A stretch of DNA of 64,000 bases from Streptomyces caelestis (GCF_001279005.1 NZ_LGCN01000265.1:186001-250000), one strand, 5' to 3'; numbered from the stretch's first letter, positions 28,685 to 38,026 are shown. Notes: generated by a model from the letters alone, not told the origin. Program-made: numbers and translations.

Positions 28685-28820
28685 GGCTAGCTGTACTCGA
28701 CAGTCGCACAGGACCCCTCTCTCCTCCGGCTGACGCGTCCATCGGGCACTCGGGTACCGCAACCCCACGCGGCACATCCCGCCGTGCCCCACCACGTCAA
28801 TTTCAGGAGAACCCACTCCC

Positions 28821-29249
28821 GTGGCAGTCAAGATCAAGCTGAAGCGTCTGGGCAAGATCCGTTCGCCTCACTACCGCATCGTCGTCGCCGACTCCCGTAC
28901 CCGCCGTGACGGCCGGGCCATCGAGGAGATCGGCAAGTACCACCCGACGTACAACCCGTCGGTGATGGAGGTCGACGCCGAGCGCGTGGCGTACTGGCTC
29001 GGTGTCGGCGCCCAGCCGACCGAGCCCGTGCTCGCCATCCTGAAGAAGACCGGCGACTGGCAGAAGTTCAAGGGCGAGCCCGCCCCGGCTCCGCTGCTCC
29101 AGCCCGCCGAGAAGTCGGCCCGCCCGTCCTTCGAGGCGCTCGGCGGCGACGACGAGGGCAAGGGTGAGGCGATCACCCAGAAGAAGAAGGCTGAGAAGAA
29201 GGACGAGGCGGCCGCTGAGTCCTCTTCGTCTGCGTCGACCGAGGCCTGA
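28821..29249 (+). CDS. rpsP: 30S ribosomal protein S16
   Basis: The first 80 residues are a complete S16 ([20 protein letters not shown] ... GDWQKFKG). A further 60 residues of low-complexity charged sequence ([20 protein letters not shown], then a Ser/Ala tail) are typical of actinobacterial S16 and probably exposed on the ribosome. GTG 28821 is preceded by TTTCAGGAGA. First gene of the rpsP-khpA-rimM-trmD-rplS group; khpA starts two bases after its stop. Confidence 0.97.
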   Translation: MAVKIKLKRLGKIRSPHYRIVVADSRTRRDGRAIEEIGKYHPTYNPSVMEVDAERVAYWLGVGAQPTEPVLAILKKTGDWQKFKGEPAPAPLLQPAEKSARPSFEALGGDDEGKGEAITQKKKAEKKDEAAAESSSSASTEA

Positions 29250-29251
29250 GC

Positions 29252-29491
29252 ATGCTCGAGGAGGCTCTCGAGCACCTCGTGAAGGGCATCGTCGACAACC
29301 CTGACGATGTGCAGGTCGCCTCGCGCAACCTGCGCCGCGGGCGTGTGCTCGAGGTCCGGGTCCACCCGGACGACCTCGGCAAGGTGATCGGCCGCAACGG
29401 CCGCACCGCGCGCGCCCTGCGTACCGTCGTGGGCGCCATCGGCGGCCGCGGTGTCCGCGTCGACCTCGTCGACGTGGACCACGTCCGCTGA
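29252..29491 (+). CDS. khpA: KH-domain RNA-binding protein KhpA
   Basis: A 79-residue single KH domain with the canonical GKVIGRNGRTARALR loop (GxxG = GRNG). KhpA proteins bind RNA, often with KhpB/Jag, and sit between rpsP and rimM in Gram-positive bacteria, exactly as here. The two-base spacing after rpsP implies coupled translation. A hairpin follows before rimM. Confidence 0.94.
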   Translation: MLEEALEHLVKGIVDNPDDVQVASRNLRRGRVLEVRVHPDDLGKVIGRNGRTARALRTVVGAIGGRGVRVDLVDVDHVR

Positions 29492-29511
29492 CGCCGAACG
29501 CAGTACCGGCT

Positions 29512-29547
29512 CGGGCCGGGGAAGGCCACTGGGCCGTCCCCGGCCCG
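29512..29547 (+). terminator. Hairpin between khpA and rimM
   Basis: CGGGCCGGGG (29512-29521) pairs with CCCCGGCCCG (29538-29547), with inner GGCC-ACTG-GGCC. It may act as an attenuator reducing rimM-trmD expression relative to rpsP. Confidence 0.6.
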
Positions 29548-29601
29548 CAGTCGTACGAGCCGTGAGTGGGCTCGTCGCAGTTCGACAGGAGATCAAGCAC
29601 A

Positions 29602-30156
29602 GTGCAGCTGGTAGTCGCTCGCATCGGCCGCGCCCACGGCATCAAGGGCGAGGTCACCGTGGAGGTCCGCACCGACGAACCGGAGCTGAGGCTCGGGCCC
29701 GGTGCCGTCCTGACCACCGACCCCGCCTCCGTCGGGCCGCTCACCATCGAGACCGGCCGCGTCCACAGCGGCCGCCTCCTGCTGCGCTTCGAGGGCGTCC
29801 ACGACCGCAACGGCGCCGAGGCCCTGCGCAACACCCTCCTCATCGCCGACGTCGACCCGGACGAGCGCCCCGAGGACGAGGACGAGTACTACGACCACCA
29901 GCTGATCGACCTCGACGTCGTCACGGAGGACGGCGAGCAGGTCGGCCGGATCACCGAGATCTCGCACCTGCCCACCCAGGACCTCTTCGTGGTCGAGCGC
30001 CCCGACGGCAGCGAGGTGTACGTGCCGTTCGTCGAGGAGATCGTCACCGAGATCGACCTGGAGGAGCAGCGCGCGGTCATCGACCCGCCGCCCGGCCTGA
30101 TCGACGACCGCGCCGAGATCGCCTCCGCACGGGACGCCGCCGGGGAAGAGGCGTGA
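29602..30156 (+). CDS. rimM: 16S rRNA processing protein RimM
   Basis: Assembly factor for the 30S head, binding S19. The 184-residue protein begins [20 protein letters not shown], the standard RimM start, and has the PRC-barrel half with [13 protein letters not shown] and [19 protein letters not shown] lies nine bases before GTG 29602. The last base of its stop codon is the first base of trmD (TGATG). Confidence 0.95.
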   Translation: MQLVVARIGRAHGIKGEVTVEVRTDEPELRLGPGAVLTTDPASVGPLTIETGRVHSGRLLLRFEGVHDRNGAEALRNTLLIADVDPDERPEDEDEYYDHQLIDLDVVTEDGEQVGRITEISHLPTQDLFVVERPDGSEVYVPFVEEIVTEIDLEEQRAVIDPPPGLIDDRAEIASARDAAGEEA

Positions 30157-30989
30157 TGCGGCTCGACGTCGTCACGATCTTCCCCGAGTACCTGGAACCG
30201 CTGAACGTCTCCCTCGTCGGCAAGGCACGCGCGCGCGGTCGGCTGAACGTGCAGGTGCACGATCTGCGCGACTGGACGTACGACCGGCACAACACCGTGG
30301 ACGACACCCCGTACGGCGGCGGCCCCGGCATGGTCATGAAGACCGAGCCATGGGGAGACGCGCTCGACTCGGTCCTCGCGGACGGCTACGAGGCCGGTTC
30401 CCGCGAGCCGGCCCTGATCGTCCCCACCCCCAGCGGCCGGCCCTTCACCCAGGAACTGGCCGTCCGGCTCTCCGAGCGCCCCTGGCTGATCTTCACCCCG
30501 GCCCGTTACGAGGGCATCGACCGCCGTGTCGTCGACGAGTACGCCACCCGGATGCCCGTGTACGAGGTGTCCATCGGCGACTACGTCCTGGCCGGCGGCG
30601 AGGCGGCGGTCCTCGTCGTCACGGAGGCCGTCGCCCGGTTGCTCCCCGGCGTCCTCGGCAACGCCGAGTCGCACCGCGACGACTCCTTCGCGCCCGGGGC
30701 CATGGCGAGCCTCCTGGAGGGCCCCGTCCACACCAAGCCGCCGCGGTGGCGCGGGCGCGGCATCCCGGACGTGCTGCTCAGCGGCCACCACGGGAAGATC
30801 GCCCGCTGGCGGCGCGACGAGGCGCTGCGCCGGACCACCGCCAACCGGCCCGACCTCATCGAGCGCTGCGACCCCGCGGCCTTCGACAAGAAGGACCGCG
30901 AGATGCTGTCCATCCTGGGCTGGGAACCGGACCCCGCCGGAGAGCCGTACGGCCGATTTTGGCGCAGGACCGGCGGCATGGAAGAATAG
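30156..30989 (+). CDS. trmD: tRNA (guanine(37)-N1)-methyltransferase TrmD
   Basis: Methylates G37 of tRNAs next to the anticodon to prevent frameshifting. The 277-residue protein has the SPOUT fold motifs: [16 protein letters not shown] start, DTPYGGGPGMVMK, EGIDRRVVDEYA, and the knot SIGDYVLAGGEAAVLV near residue 138. Overlaps the rimM stop by one base. Followed by a 133-base gap before rplS. Confidence 0.96.
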   Translation: MRLDVVTIFPEYLEPLNVSLVGKARARGRLNVQVHDLRDWTYDRHNTVDDTPYGGGPGMVMKTEPWGDALDSVLADGYEAGSREPALIVPTPSGRPFTQELAVRLSERPWLIFTPARYEGIDRRVVDEYATRMPVYEVSIGDYVLAGGEAAVLVVTEAVARLLPGVLGNAESHRDDSFAPGAMASLLEGPVHTKPPRWRGRGIPDVLLSGHHGKIARWRRDEALRRTTANRPDLIERCDPAAFDKKDREMLSILGWEPDPAGEPYGRFWRRTGGMEE

Positions 30990-31122
30990 GCCGCTGCTGT
31001 GCGTGGTCCGGCGCGCGCCCCTGCCGCAGGGGGACACGACGCCCGCCCCGAACCGCACGGCATCGGTCCCAGCCTCTAGTTGCCGTTGATGACCTGCGGC
31101 ATCAGCGAAGAAAGCAGACGAA

Positions 31123-31473
31123 ATGTCTCACCTGCTCGACTCCGTCGACTCCGCGTCGCTGCGCAGCGACGTCCCCGCCTTCCGTCCCGGCGACACCGTG
31201 AACGTCCACGTGCGCGTCATCGAGGGCAACCGCTCCCGTGTGCAGCAGTTCAAGGGCGTGGTCATCCGCCGCCAGGGCGCCGGCGTGCGCGAGACCTTCA
31301 CGGTCCGCAAGGTCTCCTTCTCCGTCGGCGTCGAGCGCACCTTCCCGGTGCACACCCCGATCGTGGAGAAGATCGAGCTCGTCACCAGGGGCGACGTCCG
31401 CCGCGCCAAGCTGTACTACCTGCGCGAGCTGCGCGGCAAGGCGGCGAAGATCAAGGAGAAGCGCGAGAACTGA
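31123..31473 (+). CDS. rplS: 50S ribosomal protein L19
   Basis: A 116-residue protein with the L19 signature [20 protein letters not shown] and C-terminal [20 protein letters not shown] 31123 lies 134 bases after trmD; the gap contains a small hairpin (CCCCTGC-CG-CAGGGG type near 31020) and may hold a separate promoter. The four signal peptidase genes follow 45 bases downstream. Confidence 0.97.
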   Translation: MSHLLDSVDSASLRSDVPAFRPGDTVNVHVRVIEGNRSRVQQFKGVVIRRQGAGVRETFTVRKVSFSVGVERTFPVHTPIVEKIELVTRGDVRRAKLYYLRELRGKAAKIKEKREN

Positions 31474-31518
31474 GTGCTTTACCGGCGTCATATCGCGGCC
31501 GGATAGCATCTGGCCCCG

Positions 31519-32250
31519 ATGGACACCGAAGCACAGCCGACGGAGCGCGACCGCTCCCTCCCCCCGGCCGGATCCGAGGACACCTCGGAGACGGCGGGGT
31601 CGGAGGGGCGGTCGCGTTCCGCGTTGGTGCCGCGTCCCACGTCCTGGCTGCCCGGCGGACGGATTACCCTGACCCTGCTGCTCTGCCTGGTGTTCCTGCT
31701 GGCGGTGAACACGTTCGTGGCGCGGCCGTTCCAGATTCCCAGCGGATCGATGGAACAGGGATTGAGGGTCGGGGACCGTGTGCTCGTAAACAAGGTGGCG
31801 TACCGCTTCGGGGCCGGGCCGCAGCGCGGTGACGTGGTGGTGTTCGACGGAACCGGGTACTTCGGTGCCGCCGACTACGTCAAACGGGTCGTCGGGGTGG
31901 GCGGGGACCACGTGGTCTGCTGTGACGGGGAGGGGAGGATCCGGGTGAACGGCCGGTCGGTCGACGAGTCGGGCTTCCTTTACCCCGGCGACAGCCCTTC
32001 CACGGTGGCCTTCGACGTCGTCGTGCCCGACGGGCGCCTGTTCGTCCTCGGGGACCACCGCGGCCGCTCCAGCGACTCCCGCGACCACCTCGGCTCGCCC
32101 GGCGGCGGCATGGTCCCGGTCGACAGCGTGATCGGCCGCGCCGACGGGATCGTCTGGCCCTTCGACCACGCCACCCGGCTGCACCGGCCCGACGCCTATG
32201 CGCGCGTGCCCGCCCCGGCGACGAACGCGGCGGAGGGCGCCCATGGGTAA
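31519..32250 (+). CDS. sipW: Type I signal peptidase SipW
   Basis: Removes signal peptides from exported proteins. The 243-residue protein has one membrane helix (TLLLCLVFLLAVNTFVA), catalytic Ser77 in IPSGSMEQ and catalytic Lys122 in YVKRVVGVGGD, and the later box GDHRGRSSDSRDH. No C-terminal membrane helix is seen. First of four tandem paralogues; the set sipW-X-Y-Z is a known Streptomyces arrangement after rplS. Its stop overlaps the sipX start by eight bases. Confidence 0.93.
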   Translation: MDTEAQPTERDRSLPPAGSEDTSETAGSEGRSRSALVPRPTSWLPGGRITLTLLLCLVFLLAVNTFVARPFQIPSGSMEQGLRVGDRVLVNKVAYRFGAGPQRGDVVVFDGTGYFGAADYVKRVVGVGGDHVVCCDGEGRIRVNGRSVDESGFLYPGDSPSTVAFDVVVPDGRLFVLGDHRGRSSDSRDHLGSPGGGMVPVDSVIGRADGIVWPFDHATRLHRPDAYARVPAPATNAAEGAHG

Positions 32251-33310
32251 CCGCGGCAAGCCGCGCGGTGTCCCGGACGACGCCGCGGAGAACCTGCTGC
32301 CCACCGGCTCCCGCCGCGCGGCCGGCCCGGCCCCCGGACGCAGCCGGGCGGAGCGGCGCAAGCTCCAGCGCAAGGTCAAGCGGCGCCGCAGACGCGGCGC
32401 CGTCAAGGAGATCCCCCTGCTCGTGGGGGTCGCCGTCGTGATCGCGCTGGTGCTGAAGACGTTCCTCGTCCAGGCTTTCGTCATCCCGTCCGGCTCCATG
32501 GAGCAGACGATCCAGATCGGTGACCGGGTGCTGGTCGACAAGCTCACCCCGTGGTTCGGCTCCAGGCCGCAGCGCGGGGACGTCGTCGTGTTCAAGGATC
32601 CCGGCGGCTGGCTCCGGGACGAGCAGACCGCGCCGAAGAAGGACGACCCCGTCGGGATCAAGCAGATCAAGGAGGGGCTCACCTTCATCGGACTGCTGCC
32701 GTCCGAGAACGAGAAGGACCTCATCAAGCGGGTCGTCGGCGTCGGCGGCGACCGCGTCCAGTGCTGCGACAAGCAGGGCCGGGTCACCGTCAACGGCGTT
32801 CCCCTGGACGAGGACTACCTGTATCCCGGCAACGCCCCGTCCACGACGCCGTTCGACATCACCGTCCCCGAGGGGCGGCTGTGGGTGATGGGCGACCACC
32901 GGGCCAACTCCGCCGACTCGCGTTTCCACCAGGACACCGACTACGGCGGCACCGTCTCTGAGGACGAGGTGGTGGGCCGGGCGATGGTCATCGCCTGGCC
33001 GCTCGGCCACTGGAGCATGCTGGAGGAGCCGACGACCTACGCGTCCGTGTCGGACTCGGCGTCCGGATCGACCGCTGCCGCCCCGCTGTCGCATAGGGTT
33101 GCCCCGGACGATCCCGATGGAATGGTCCAGCTCCCGAGCCCTGCGGAACTCCCGCTCGTTATGGGAGTGGTGGGCCTGCGCCGGGCATGGTGCGGGCGGC
33201 GGCAGAGAGTGAGGAGTTGGCGTGGGGGATGCGGCGGTTGGCGCACGGTCCGGGCGCGAGGGCGAGGAGCACCGCGGGCGTCCCGGGGAAGCGGCCGGTC
33301 CGGCGGCTGA
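32243..33310 (+). CDS. sipX: Type I signal peptidase SipX
   Basis: The 355-residue protein has a long basic N terminus (RKLQRKVKRRRRRG), a membrane helix (LLVGVAVVIALVLKTFLV), catalytic Ser85 (IPSGSMEQ) and Lys162 (LIKRVVGVGGD), and the box GDHRANSADSR. A C-terminal hydrophobic stretch (LPLVMGVVGLRRAW) is followed by an Arg/Gly-rich end that shares 89 bases with the sipY start region, so the last 30 residues may be a by-product of the overlap. ATG 32243 overlaps the sipW stop. Confidence 0.9.
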   Translation: MGNRGKPRGVPDDAAENLLPTGSRRAAGPAPGRSRAERRKLQRKVKRRRRRGAVKEIPLLVGVAVVIALVLKTFLVQAFVIPSGSMEQTIQIGDRVLVDKLTPWFGSRPQRGDVVVFKDPGGWLRDEQTAPKKDDPVGIKQIKEGLTFIGLLPSENEKDLIKRVVGVGGDRVQCCDKQGRVTVNGVPLDEDYLYPGNAPSTTPFDITVPEGRLWVMGDHRANSADSRFHQDTDYGGTVSEDEVVGRAMVIAWPLGHWSMLEEPTTYASVSDSASGSTAAAPLSHRVAPDDPDGMVQLPSPAELPLVMGVVGLRRAWCGRRQRVRSWRGGCGGWRTVRARGRGAPRASRGSGRSGG

Positions 33311-34229
33311 CGACTTCGTGGCCTCGGGGAACGGCTCCCCGACGGGTGACGGCTCCCCGACGGGTGGCGGCGACGGACCCGGGGACGGGCAGCCCCCCAC
33401 GGCGCAGGGCGGTCCGGGCGACGGCACCCCCCAGGCGAAGCAGCCCCGCTCCTTCTGGAAGGAACTGCCGATCCTGATCGGCATCGCGCTGGTGCTGGCG
33501 CTGCTGATCAAGACGTTCCTGGTGCAGGCGTTCTCCATCCCCTCCGACTCGATGCAGAACACCCTCCAGCAGGGCGACCGGGTGCTCGTCGACAAGCTCA
33601 CCCCCTGGTTCGGCTCCGAGCCCGAGCGCGGTGAGGTCGTCGTCTTCCACGACCCCGACAACTGGCTGGCGGGCGAGCCGACGCCCGACCCGAACCCCCT
33701 GCAGAAGGTCCTCAGCTGGATCGGCCTGATGCCGTCCGCGGAGGAGAAGGACCTGATCAAGCGGGTCGTCGGGGTCGGCGGTGACACGATCGAGTGCAAG
33801 GGCACCGGCCCGCTGAAGGTCAACGGCGTGGCGTTGAACGAGCCGTACGTGTATCCCGGCAACACCCCGTGCAGCCAGGACGACCAGGGCGGCCAGTTCA
33901 AGGTGAAGGTCCCCGAGGGCCACATCTGGGTCATGGGCGACCACCGCCAGAACTCCCGGGACTCGCGGTACAACCAGGCCGATAGGAACGACGGTTTCGT
34001 CCCCGTGGACAAGGTCGTCGGCCGCGCCGTCGTCATCGCCTGGCCGATCAACCGCTGGACCAACCTGCCCGTCCCGGACACCTTCGACCAGCCCGGTCTG
34101 GCCGCCGGATCGTCGTCCGCCGCGGTCCTGGCGGCCGCGCCCCAGGGACTCGCGCTCGCGGGCGCGGTGCCGCTGGTGCTCTGGCGGCGCCGGCGGTACG
34201 GCGCCGGAGAGGCCCGCCGGGAGGGCTGA
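33222..34229 (+). CDS. sipY: Type I signal peptidase SipY
   Basis: The 335-residue protein starts VGDAAVGARSGREGEEHRG with a Gly/Pro-rich disordered region, then a membrane helix (LPILIGIALVLALLIKTFLV), catalytic Ser110 (IPSDSMQNT), Lys180 (LIKRVVGVGGD), and GDHRQNSRDSR. A second hydrophobic helix near the C terminus (LAAAPQGLALAGAVPLVL) precedes RRRRYG, giving a two-helix topology. GAGGAG lies five bases before GTG 33222. SipY was reported in S. lividans to be the major secretory peptidase, as I recall. The gene starts 89 bases inside sipX. Confidence 0.92.
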   Translation: MGDAAVGARSGREGEEHRGRPGEAAGPAADDFVASGNGSPTGDGSPTGGGDGPGDGQPPTAQGGPGDGTPQAKQPRSFWKELPILIGIALVLALLIKTFLVQAFSIPSDSMQNTLQQGDRVLVDKLTPWFGSEPERGEVVVFHDPDNWLAGEPTPDPNPLQKVLSWIGLMPSAEEKDLIKRVVGVGGDTIECKGTGPLKVNGVALNEPYVYPGNTPCSQDDQGGQFKVKVPEGHIWVMGDHRQNSRDSRYNQADRNDGFVPVDKVVGRAVVIAWPINRWTNLPVPDTFDQPGLAAGSSSAAVLAAAPQGLALAGAVPLVLWRRRRYGAGEARREG

Positions 34230-34262
34230 CCCGGTCCGGTACCGCCGGGTAGGGTGCCGCCC

Positions 34263-35039
34263 ATGAGTGGTCAGAGCACGACGCGTACGGTCCCCGGCAA
34301 CGGCGGCTCGGGCGCCGCCCGGGCGCCCGGCCGGGCCGGGCAAAGGCTGTCCGGGCTGGCCGTGGCTCTGGGTACGGTGCTGTTCCTCGGCGGCTTCGCC
34401 TGGGGAGCGGTGCTGTACCGGCCGTACACCGTGCCCACCCCCTCGATGGAGCCGACGATCGGCGCCGGTGACCGGGTGCTGGCCGAGCGCATCGACGGGG
34501 GCGACGTCCGCCGTGGTGACGTGGTCGTCTTCACGGACACGACGTGGTCGGACCTCCCCATGGTGAAGCGGGTGGTCGCCGTCGGGGGTGACACGGTCTC
34601 CTGCTGCCAGGACGGCAAGCTGAAGGTCAACGGCGAGGAGATCGACGAACCGTACCTCGCCGAGGGCACGGCGGCCGAGTCCGGCGCCATCCCCGAGGTG
34701 ACCGTGCCGAAGGGGCGCCTGTTCCTGCTCGGCGACGAGCGCTCCGGGTCGCTGGACTCCACGGCCCACCTGACCGACGCCGCCGGCGGTACCGTCTCCC
34801 GCGGCGCGGTCCAGGCCAGGGTCGACGCCGTGGTCTGGCCGATGAACGGCATGATCGAGGCGCCCACCGGCTTCGAGCAGCTCGGTGCGCTCTCCTCGCC
34901 GGGCCCGCTCAGGACCGTCGTCGCGCTGGTGATCGCCGGTGCCGTGCTCGTTCTCGGCGGAGCCGCGTACGGGCCCCTCGCCAAGTGGGCGGGTGCGTCC
35001 CGGGGCCGGGCCGACGCGAGGGCCGCCGATGCCCGCTGA
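34263..35039 (+). CDS. sipZ: Type I signal peptidase SipZ
   Basis: The 258-residue protein has an N-terminal helix (LSGLAVALGTVLFLGGFAWG), catalytic Ser61 (VPTPSMEPT), Lys102 (MVKRVVAVGGD), the shortened box GDERSGSLDSTAH (Glu replaces the usual His of GDHR), and a C-terminal helix (TVVALVIAGAVLVLGGAAYG). It is the most divergent of the four. ATG 34263 follows GGTAGGGTGCC; a GTG nine bases earlier is possible. Its end overlaps the Nudix gene by 11 bases. Confidence 0.9.
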   Translation: MSGQSTTRTVPGNGGSGAARAPGRAGQRLSGLAVALGTVLFLGGFAWGAVLYRPYTVPTPSMEPTIGAGDRVLAERIDGGDVRRGDVVVFTDTTWSDLPMVKRVVAVGGDTVSCCQDGKLKVNGEEIDEPYLAEGTAAESGAIPEVTVPKGRLFLLGDERSGSLDSTAHLTDAAGGTVSRGAVQARVDAVVWPMNGMIEAPTGFEQLGALSSPGPLRTVVALVIAGAVLVLGGAAYGPLAKWAGASRGRADARAADAR

Positions 35040-35556
35040 GCCCGTCCCGGCGGCCGGGGAATCCGGTACGGGCGGACCGCGCAGGGTCGCCCGGGTGGTC
35101 CTGCTCGACCCGCGGGACCGCATCCTGCTGCTGCACGGCCATGAACCGGACGACCCGACCGACGACTGGTGGTTCACGCCCGGCGGCGGCGTGGAGGGCG
35201 ACGAGACCCGTGAACAGGCCGCCCTGCGGGAACTCGTCGAGGAGACCGGCATCACCGAGGTCGAACTCGGGCCCGTGCTGTGGCGGCGGAGGTGTTCCTT
35301 CCCGTTCGCCGGCCGCCGCTGGGACCAGGACGAGTGGTACTACCTCGCCCGCACCACCCGGACCGCGATCGCGGCCACGGCGCTGACCGAGCTGGAGCGG
35401 CGCAGTGTCGCCGGAGCACGCTGGTGGACGTACCCGGAACTCGTTCGGGCACATGAGACGGTGTATCCGACCAGACTCGCCGAGCTGCTGCGCACGCTGC
35501 TCGACGAAGGTCCCCCGGCCGGGCCCGTGACCTTGGACACCGAAATCGTCCGGTGA
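35029..35556 (+). CDS. Nudix hydrolase
   Basis: The 175-residue protein carries a perfect Nudix box, GGVEGDETREQAALRELVEE then TGI, which binds magnesium and hydrolyses nucleoside-diphosphate-linked compounds. The substrate is not predictable; WWFTPGGG before the box is common to the ADP-ribose/8-oxo-dGTP-like group. ATG 35029 lies inside the sipZ end, so translation is coupled to the signal peptidase genes, a conserved arrangement in streptomycetes. Confidence 0.92.
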   Translation: MPAEPVPAAGESGTGGPRRVARVVLLDPRDRILLLHGHEPDDPTDDWWFTPGGGVEGDETREQAALRELVEETGITEVELGPVLWRRRCSFPFAGRRWDQDEWYYLARTTRTAIAATALTELERRSVAGARWWTYPELVRAHETVYPTRLAELLRTLLDEGPPAGPVTLDTEIVR

Positions 35557-35609
35557 CTTTCGGGACTGGCGCACAATGGTGGGATCGCACGGCTGAAGGG
35601 GAACATGCC

Positions 35610-35918
35610 ATGAGCGCCGAGGACCTCGAGAAGTACGAGACCGAGATGGAGCTGAAGCTCTACCGGGAGTACCGCGATGTCGTCGGTCTGTTCAAATACG
35701 TGATCGAGACCGAGCGGCGTTTCTATCTCACCAACGACTACGAGATGCAGGTGCACTCGGTCCAGGGCGAGGTGTTCTTCGAGGTGTCGATGGCGGACGC
35801 CTGGGTCTGGGACATGTACCGGCCGGCCCGGTTCGTGAAGCAGGTGCGGGTGCTGACGTTCAAGGACGTGAACATCGAGGAGCTCAACAAGAGCGACCTG
35901 GAGCTGCCGGGCGGGTGA
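35610..35918 (+). CDS. DUF2469 family conserved actinobacterial protein
   Basis: A 102-residue acidic protein starting MSAEDLEKYETEMELKLYRE, with conserved YVIETERRFYLTNDYEMQV and VWDMYRPARFVKQVRVLTFK. The family is nearly universal in actinobacteria, always near trmD/rplS/yraN, with no known function. GAAGGGGAACATGCC lies before ATG 35610. Soluble, no motif suggesting catalysis. Confidence 0.9.
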   Translation: MSAEDLEKYETEMELKLYREYRDVVGLFKYVIETERRFYLTNDYEMQVHSVQGEVFFEVSMADAWVWDMYRPARFVKQVRVLTFKDVNIEELNKSDLELPGG

Positions 35919-36027
35919 CCGGCTCACTCGTACGAGTGGCGGAGTTGTCCACAGCCGCCGAGTTCCGCACCAAGATCCACTCCATCGGACGTAACGCGTG
36001 ACCGTTGGCGCCGGAGGTGGTGCCGAC

Positions 36028-36399
36028 ATGAACGCACATCGCGCACGCGGCGCGCTCGGCAGGTACGGCGAGACACTGGCCGCACGGCGGCTGACTCAGG
36101 CCGGGATGACGGTCCTGCAGCGCAACTGGCGCTGCGGCAGGACCGGCGAGATCGACATCGTGGCCCGGGACGGGGACGCCCTGGTCGTCTGCGAGGTGAA
36201 GACCCGCAGGGCAGGCCCCTTCCAGCACCCCATGGAGGCGGTCACGCCGGCCAAGGCCGACCGTCTGCGGGACCTCGCCGGACGCTGGCTCCAGGAACAC
36301 GGGGGAGCGCCGCCCGGCGGGGTGCGCATCGACCTGGTCGGCGTGCTGCTGCCGGCCCGCGGCGCACCCGTGGTCGAGCACGTCCGGGGGGTGGCCTGA
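36028..36399 (+). CDS. yraN: UPF0102 (YraN) family PD-(D/E)xK nuclease-like protein
   Basis: The 123-residue protein shows the family core [29 protein letters not shown], split here as [11 protein letters not shown] and VVCEVKTR, which holds the D and ExK residues of Holliday-junction-resolvase-like folds. ATG 36028 is preceded by GGAGGTGGTGCCGAC. It is followed after one base by yifB and then dprA, the conserved yraN-yifB-dprA competence-type group. Confidence 0.92.
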   Translation: MNAHRARGALGRYGETLAARRLTQAGMTVLQRNWRCGRTGEIDIVARDGDALVVCEVKTRRAGPFQHPMEAVTPAKADRLRDLAGRWLQEHGGAPPGGVRIDLVGVLLPARGAPVVEHVRGVA

Positions 36400-36400
36400 C

Positions 36401-38026
36401 ATGGGGTTCGCGCGTACGTGCTCGGTGACGCTGGTGGGCGTCGAGGGCGTGGTCGTGGAGGTCCAGGCCGATCTGGAGCCCGGGGTCGCGGCCTTCACCC
36501 TGGTGGGGCTGCCCGACAAGAGCCTGACGGAGAGCAGGGACCGGGTCAGGGCGGCGGTGGTCAATTCCGGCGGCGAGTGGCCGCAGAAGAAACTCACCGT
36601 GGGACTCAGCCCGGCGTCCGTCCCGAAGGCCGGCAGCGGGTTCGACCTGGCGGTCGCCTGCGCGGTGCTCGGCGCCGCCGAACGGATCGATCCGCGGGTG
36701 CTCGGCGACCTCGTCATGATCGGCGAGCTGGGTCTGGACGGCCGGGTGCGGCCGGTGCGCGGCATCCTGCCGGCCGTACTGGCAGCGGCCGACGCGGGAT
36801 ACGAGCAGGTGGTGGTGCCCGAGTGCGCCGCCGCCGAGGCCTCGCTGGTGCCGGGCGTGTCCGTCCTGGGCATCCGCAGCCTGCGCCAGCTGATCGCGTT
36901 GCTCACCGACGAGCCCGTACCGGAGGAGGACGCCGAGGAGCAGACGCGGCCCGACCCGCTGCTGGCGGGGCTGCGCGCCCCGGGCACCGGAGCGGACACC
37001 GGGATGCACGGCGTCGGCGCGGCACCGCAGGACCAGGGCCATGACCTCGCGGACGTCGTGGGCCAGCTCTCGGCGCGGACGGCCGTGGAGGTGGCCGCGG
37101 CCGGCGGACACCACCTCTTCCTGGAAGGACCGCCGGGCGCCGGCAAGACCATGCTGGCGGAGCGGTTGCCGTCGATCCTGCCGTCGCTGGACCGGCAGGC
37201 CTCGCTCGAGGTGACGGCCGTGCACTCGGTGGCGGGACTCCTGCCCCCGGGCAAACCCCTGATCGACACGGCCCCCTACTGCGCCCCGCACCACTCGGCC
37301 ACCATGCAGGCACTCGTCGGCGGCGGCCCCGGCACGGCCCGGCCGGGAGCGGTGTCCCTCTCCCACCGAGGCGTGCTCTTCCTGGACGAGACCCCGGAGT
37401 TCAGCAGCCGGGCCCTGGACGCCCTGCGGCAGCCGCTGGAGTCCGGGCACGTGGTCATCGCGCGCAGCGCGGGTGTGGTGCGCTTCCCCGCCCGCTTCCT
37501 GATGGTGCTCGCCGCCAATCCGTGCCCCTGCGGGCGGTTCTCGCGGACGAACGACCAGTGCGAGTGCCCGCCCTCGGCGATCCGCCGCTACCAGGCCCGG
37601 CTGTCCGGGCCGCTGCTCGACCGGGTCGACCTGCGGGTCGAGGTCGACCGCGTCACGCGTGACGAACTGACGGCGGGCGGCGCCCGGGGCGAGAGCACCG
37701 CCACGGTCGCCGACCGGGTGCGCAGGGCCCGGGACCGTGCCGCGGCGCGGCTCGCCGGCACCCCGTGGCGCGCCAACAGCGAGGTCCCCGGACGGGAGCT
37801 GCGCAGCCGCTGGCACGCCGCTCCCGGCGCCATGGACGACGCCGAACGGAGCCTGGAGCGGGGCGTGCTCACCGCCCGGGGGCTCGACCGGGTCCTGCGG
37901 GTCGCCTGGACCGTCGCCGACCTGGCCGGCCACGACCGGCCGGACGCCGCGGACGTCGCCCTCGCCCTGCAACTGCGCACCGGCGTCCCGCGCGGCGTGC
38001 CCATGACCATCGGGGCGGGGGTGTGA
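36401..38026 (+). CDS. yifB: YifB/ComM family Mg-chelatase-like AAA+ ATPase
   Basis: ComM homologues are hexameric helicases promoting branch migration during DNA integration. The 541-residue protein has an N-terminal Lon-like domain (VQADLEPGVAAFTLVGLPDK), Walker A GPPGAGKTML near residue 243, Walker B GVLFLDETPEF, and a zinc-like CPCGRFSRTNDQCECPPS segment. Its stop overlaps the dprA start. In a genus without classical competence, a role in recombination is inferred. Confidence 0.94.
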   Translation: MGFARTCSVTLVGVEGVVVEVQADLEPGVAAFTLVGLPDKSLTESRDRVRAAVVNSGGEWPQKKLTVGLSPASVPKAGSGFDLAVACAVLGAAERIDPRVLGDLVMIGELGLDGRVRPVRGILPAVLAAADAGYEQVVVPECAAAEASLVPGVSVLGIRSLRQLIALLTDEPVPEEDAEEQTRPDPLLAGLRAPGTGADTGMHGVGAAPQDQGHDLADVVGQLSARTAVEVAAAGGHHLFLEGPPGAGKTMLAERLPSILPSLDRQASLEVTAVHSVAGLLPPGKPLIDTAPYCAPHHSATMQALVGGGPGTARPGAVSLSHRGVLFLDETPEFSSRALDALRQPLESGHVVIARSAGVVRFPARFLMVLAANPCPCGRFSRTNDQCECPPSAIRRYQARLSGPLLDRVDLRVEVDRVTRDELTAGGARGESTATVADRVRRARDRAAARLAGTPWRANSEVPGRELRSRWHAAPGAMDDAERSLERGVLTARGLDRVLRVAWTVADLAGHDRPDAADVALALQLRTGVPRGVPMTIGAGV

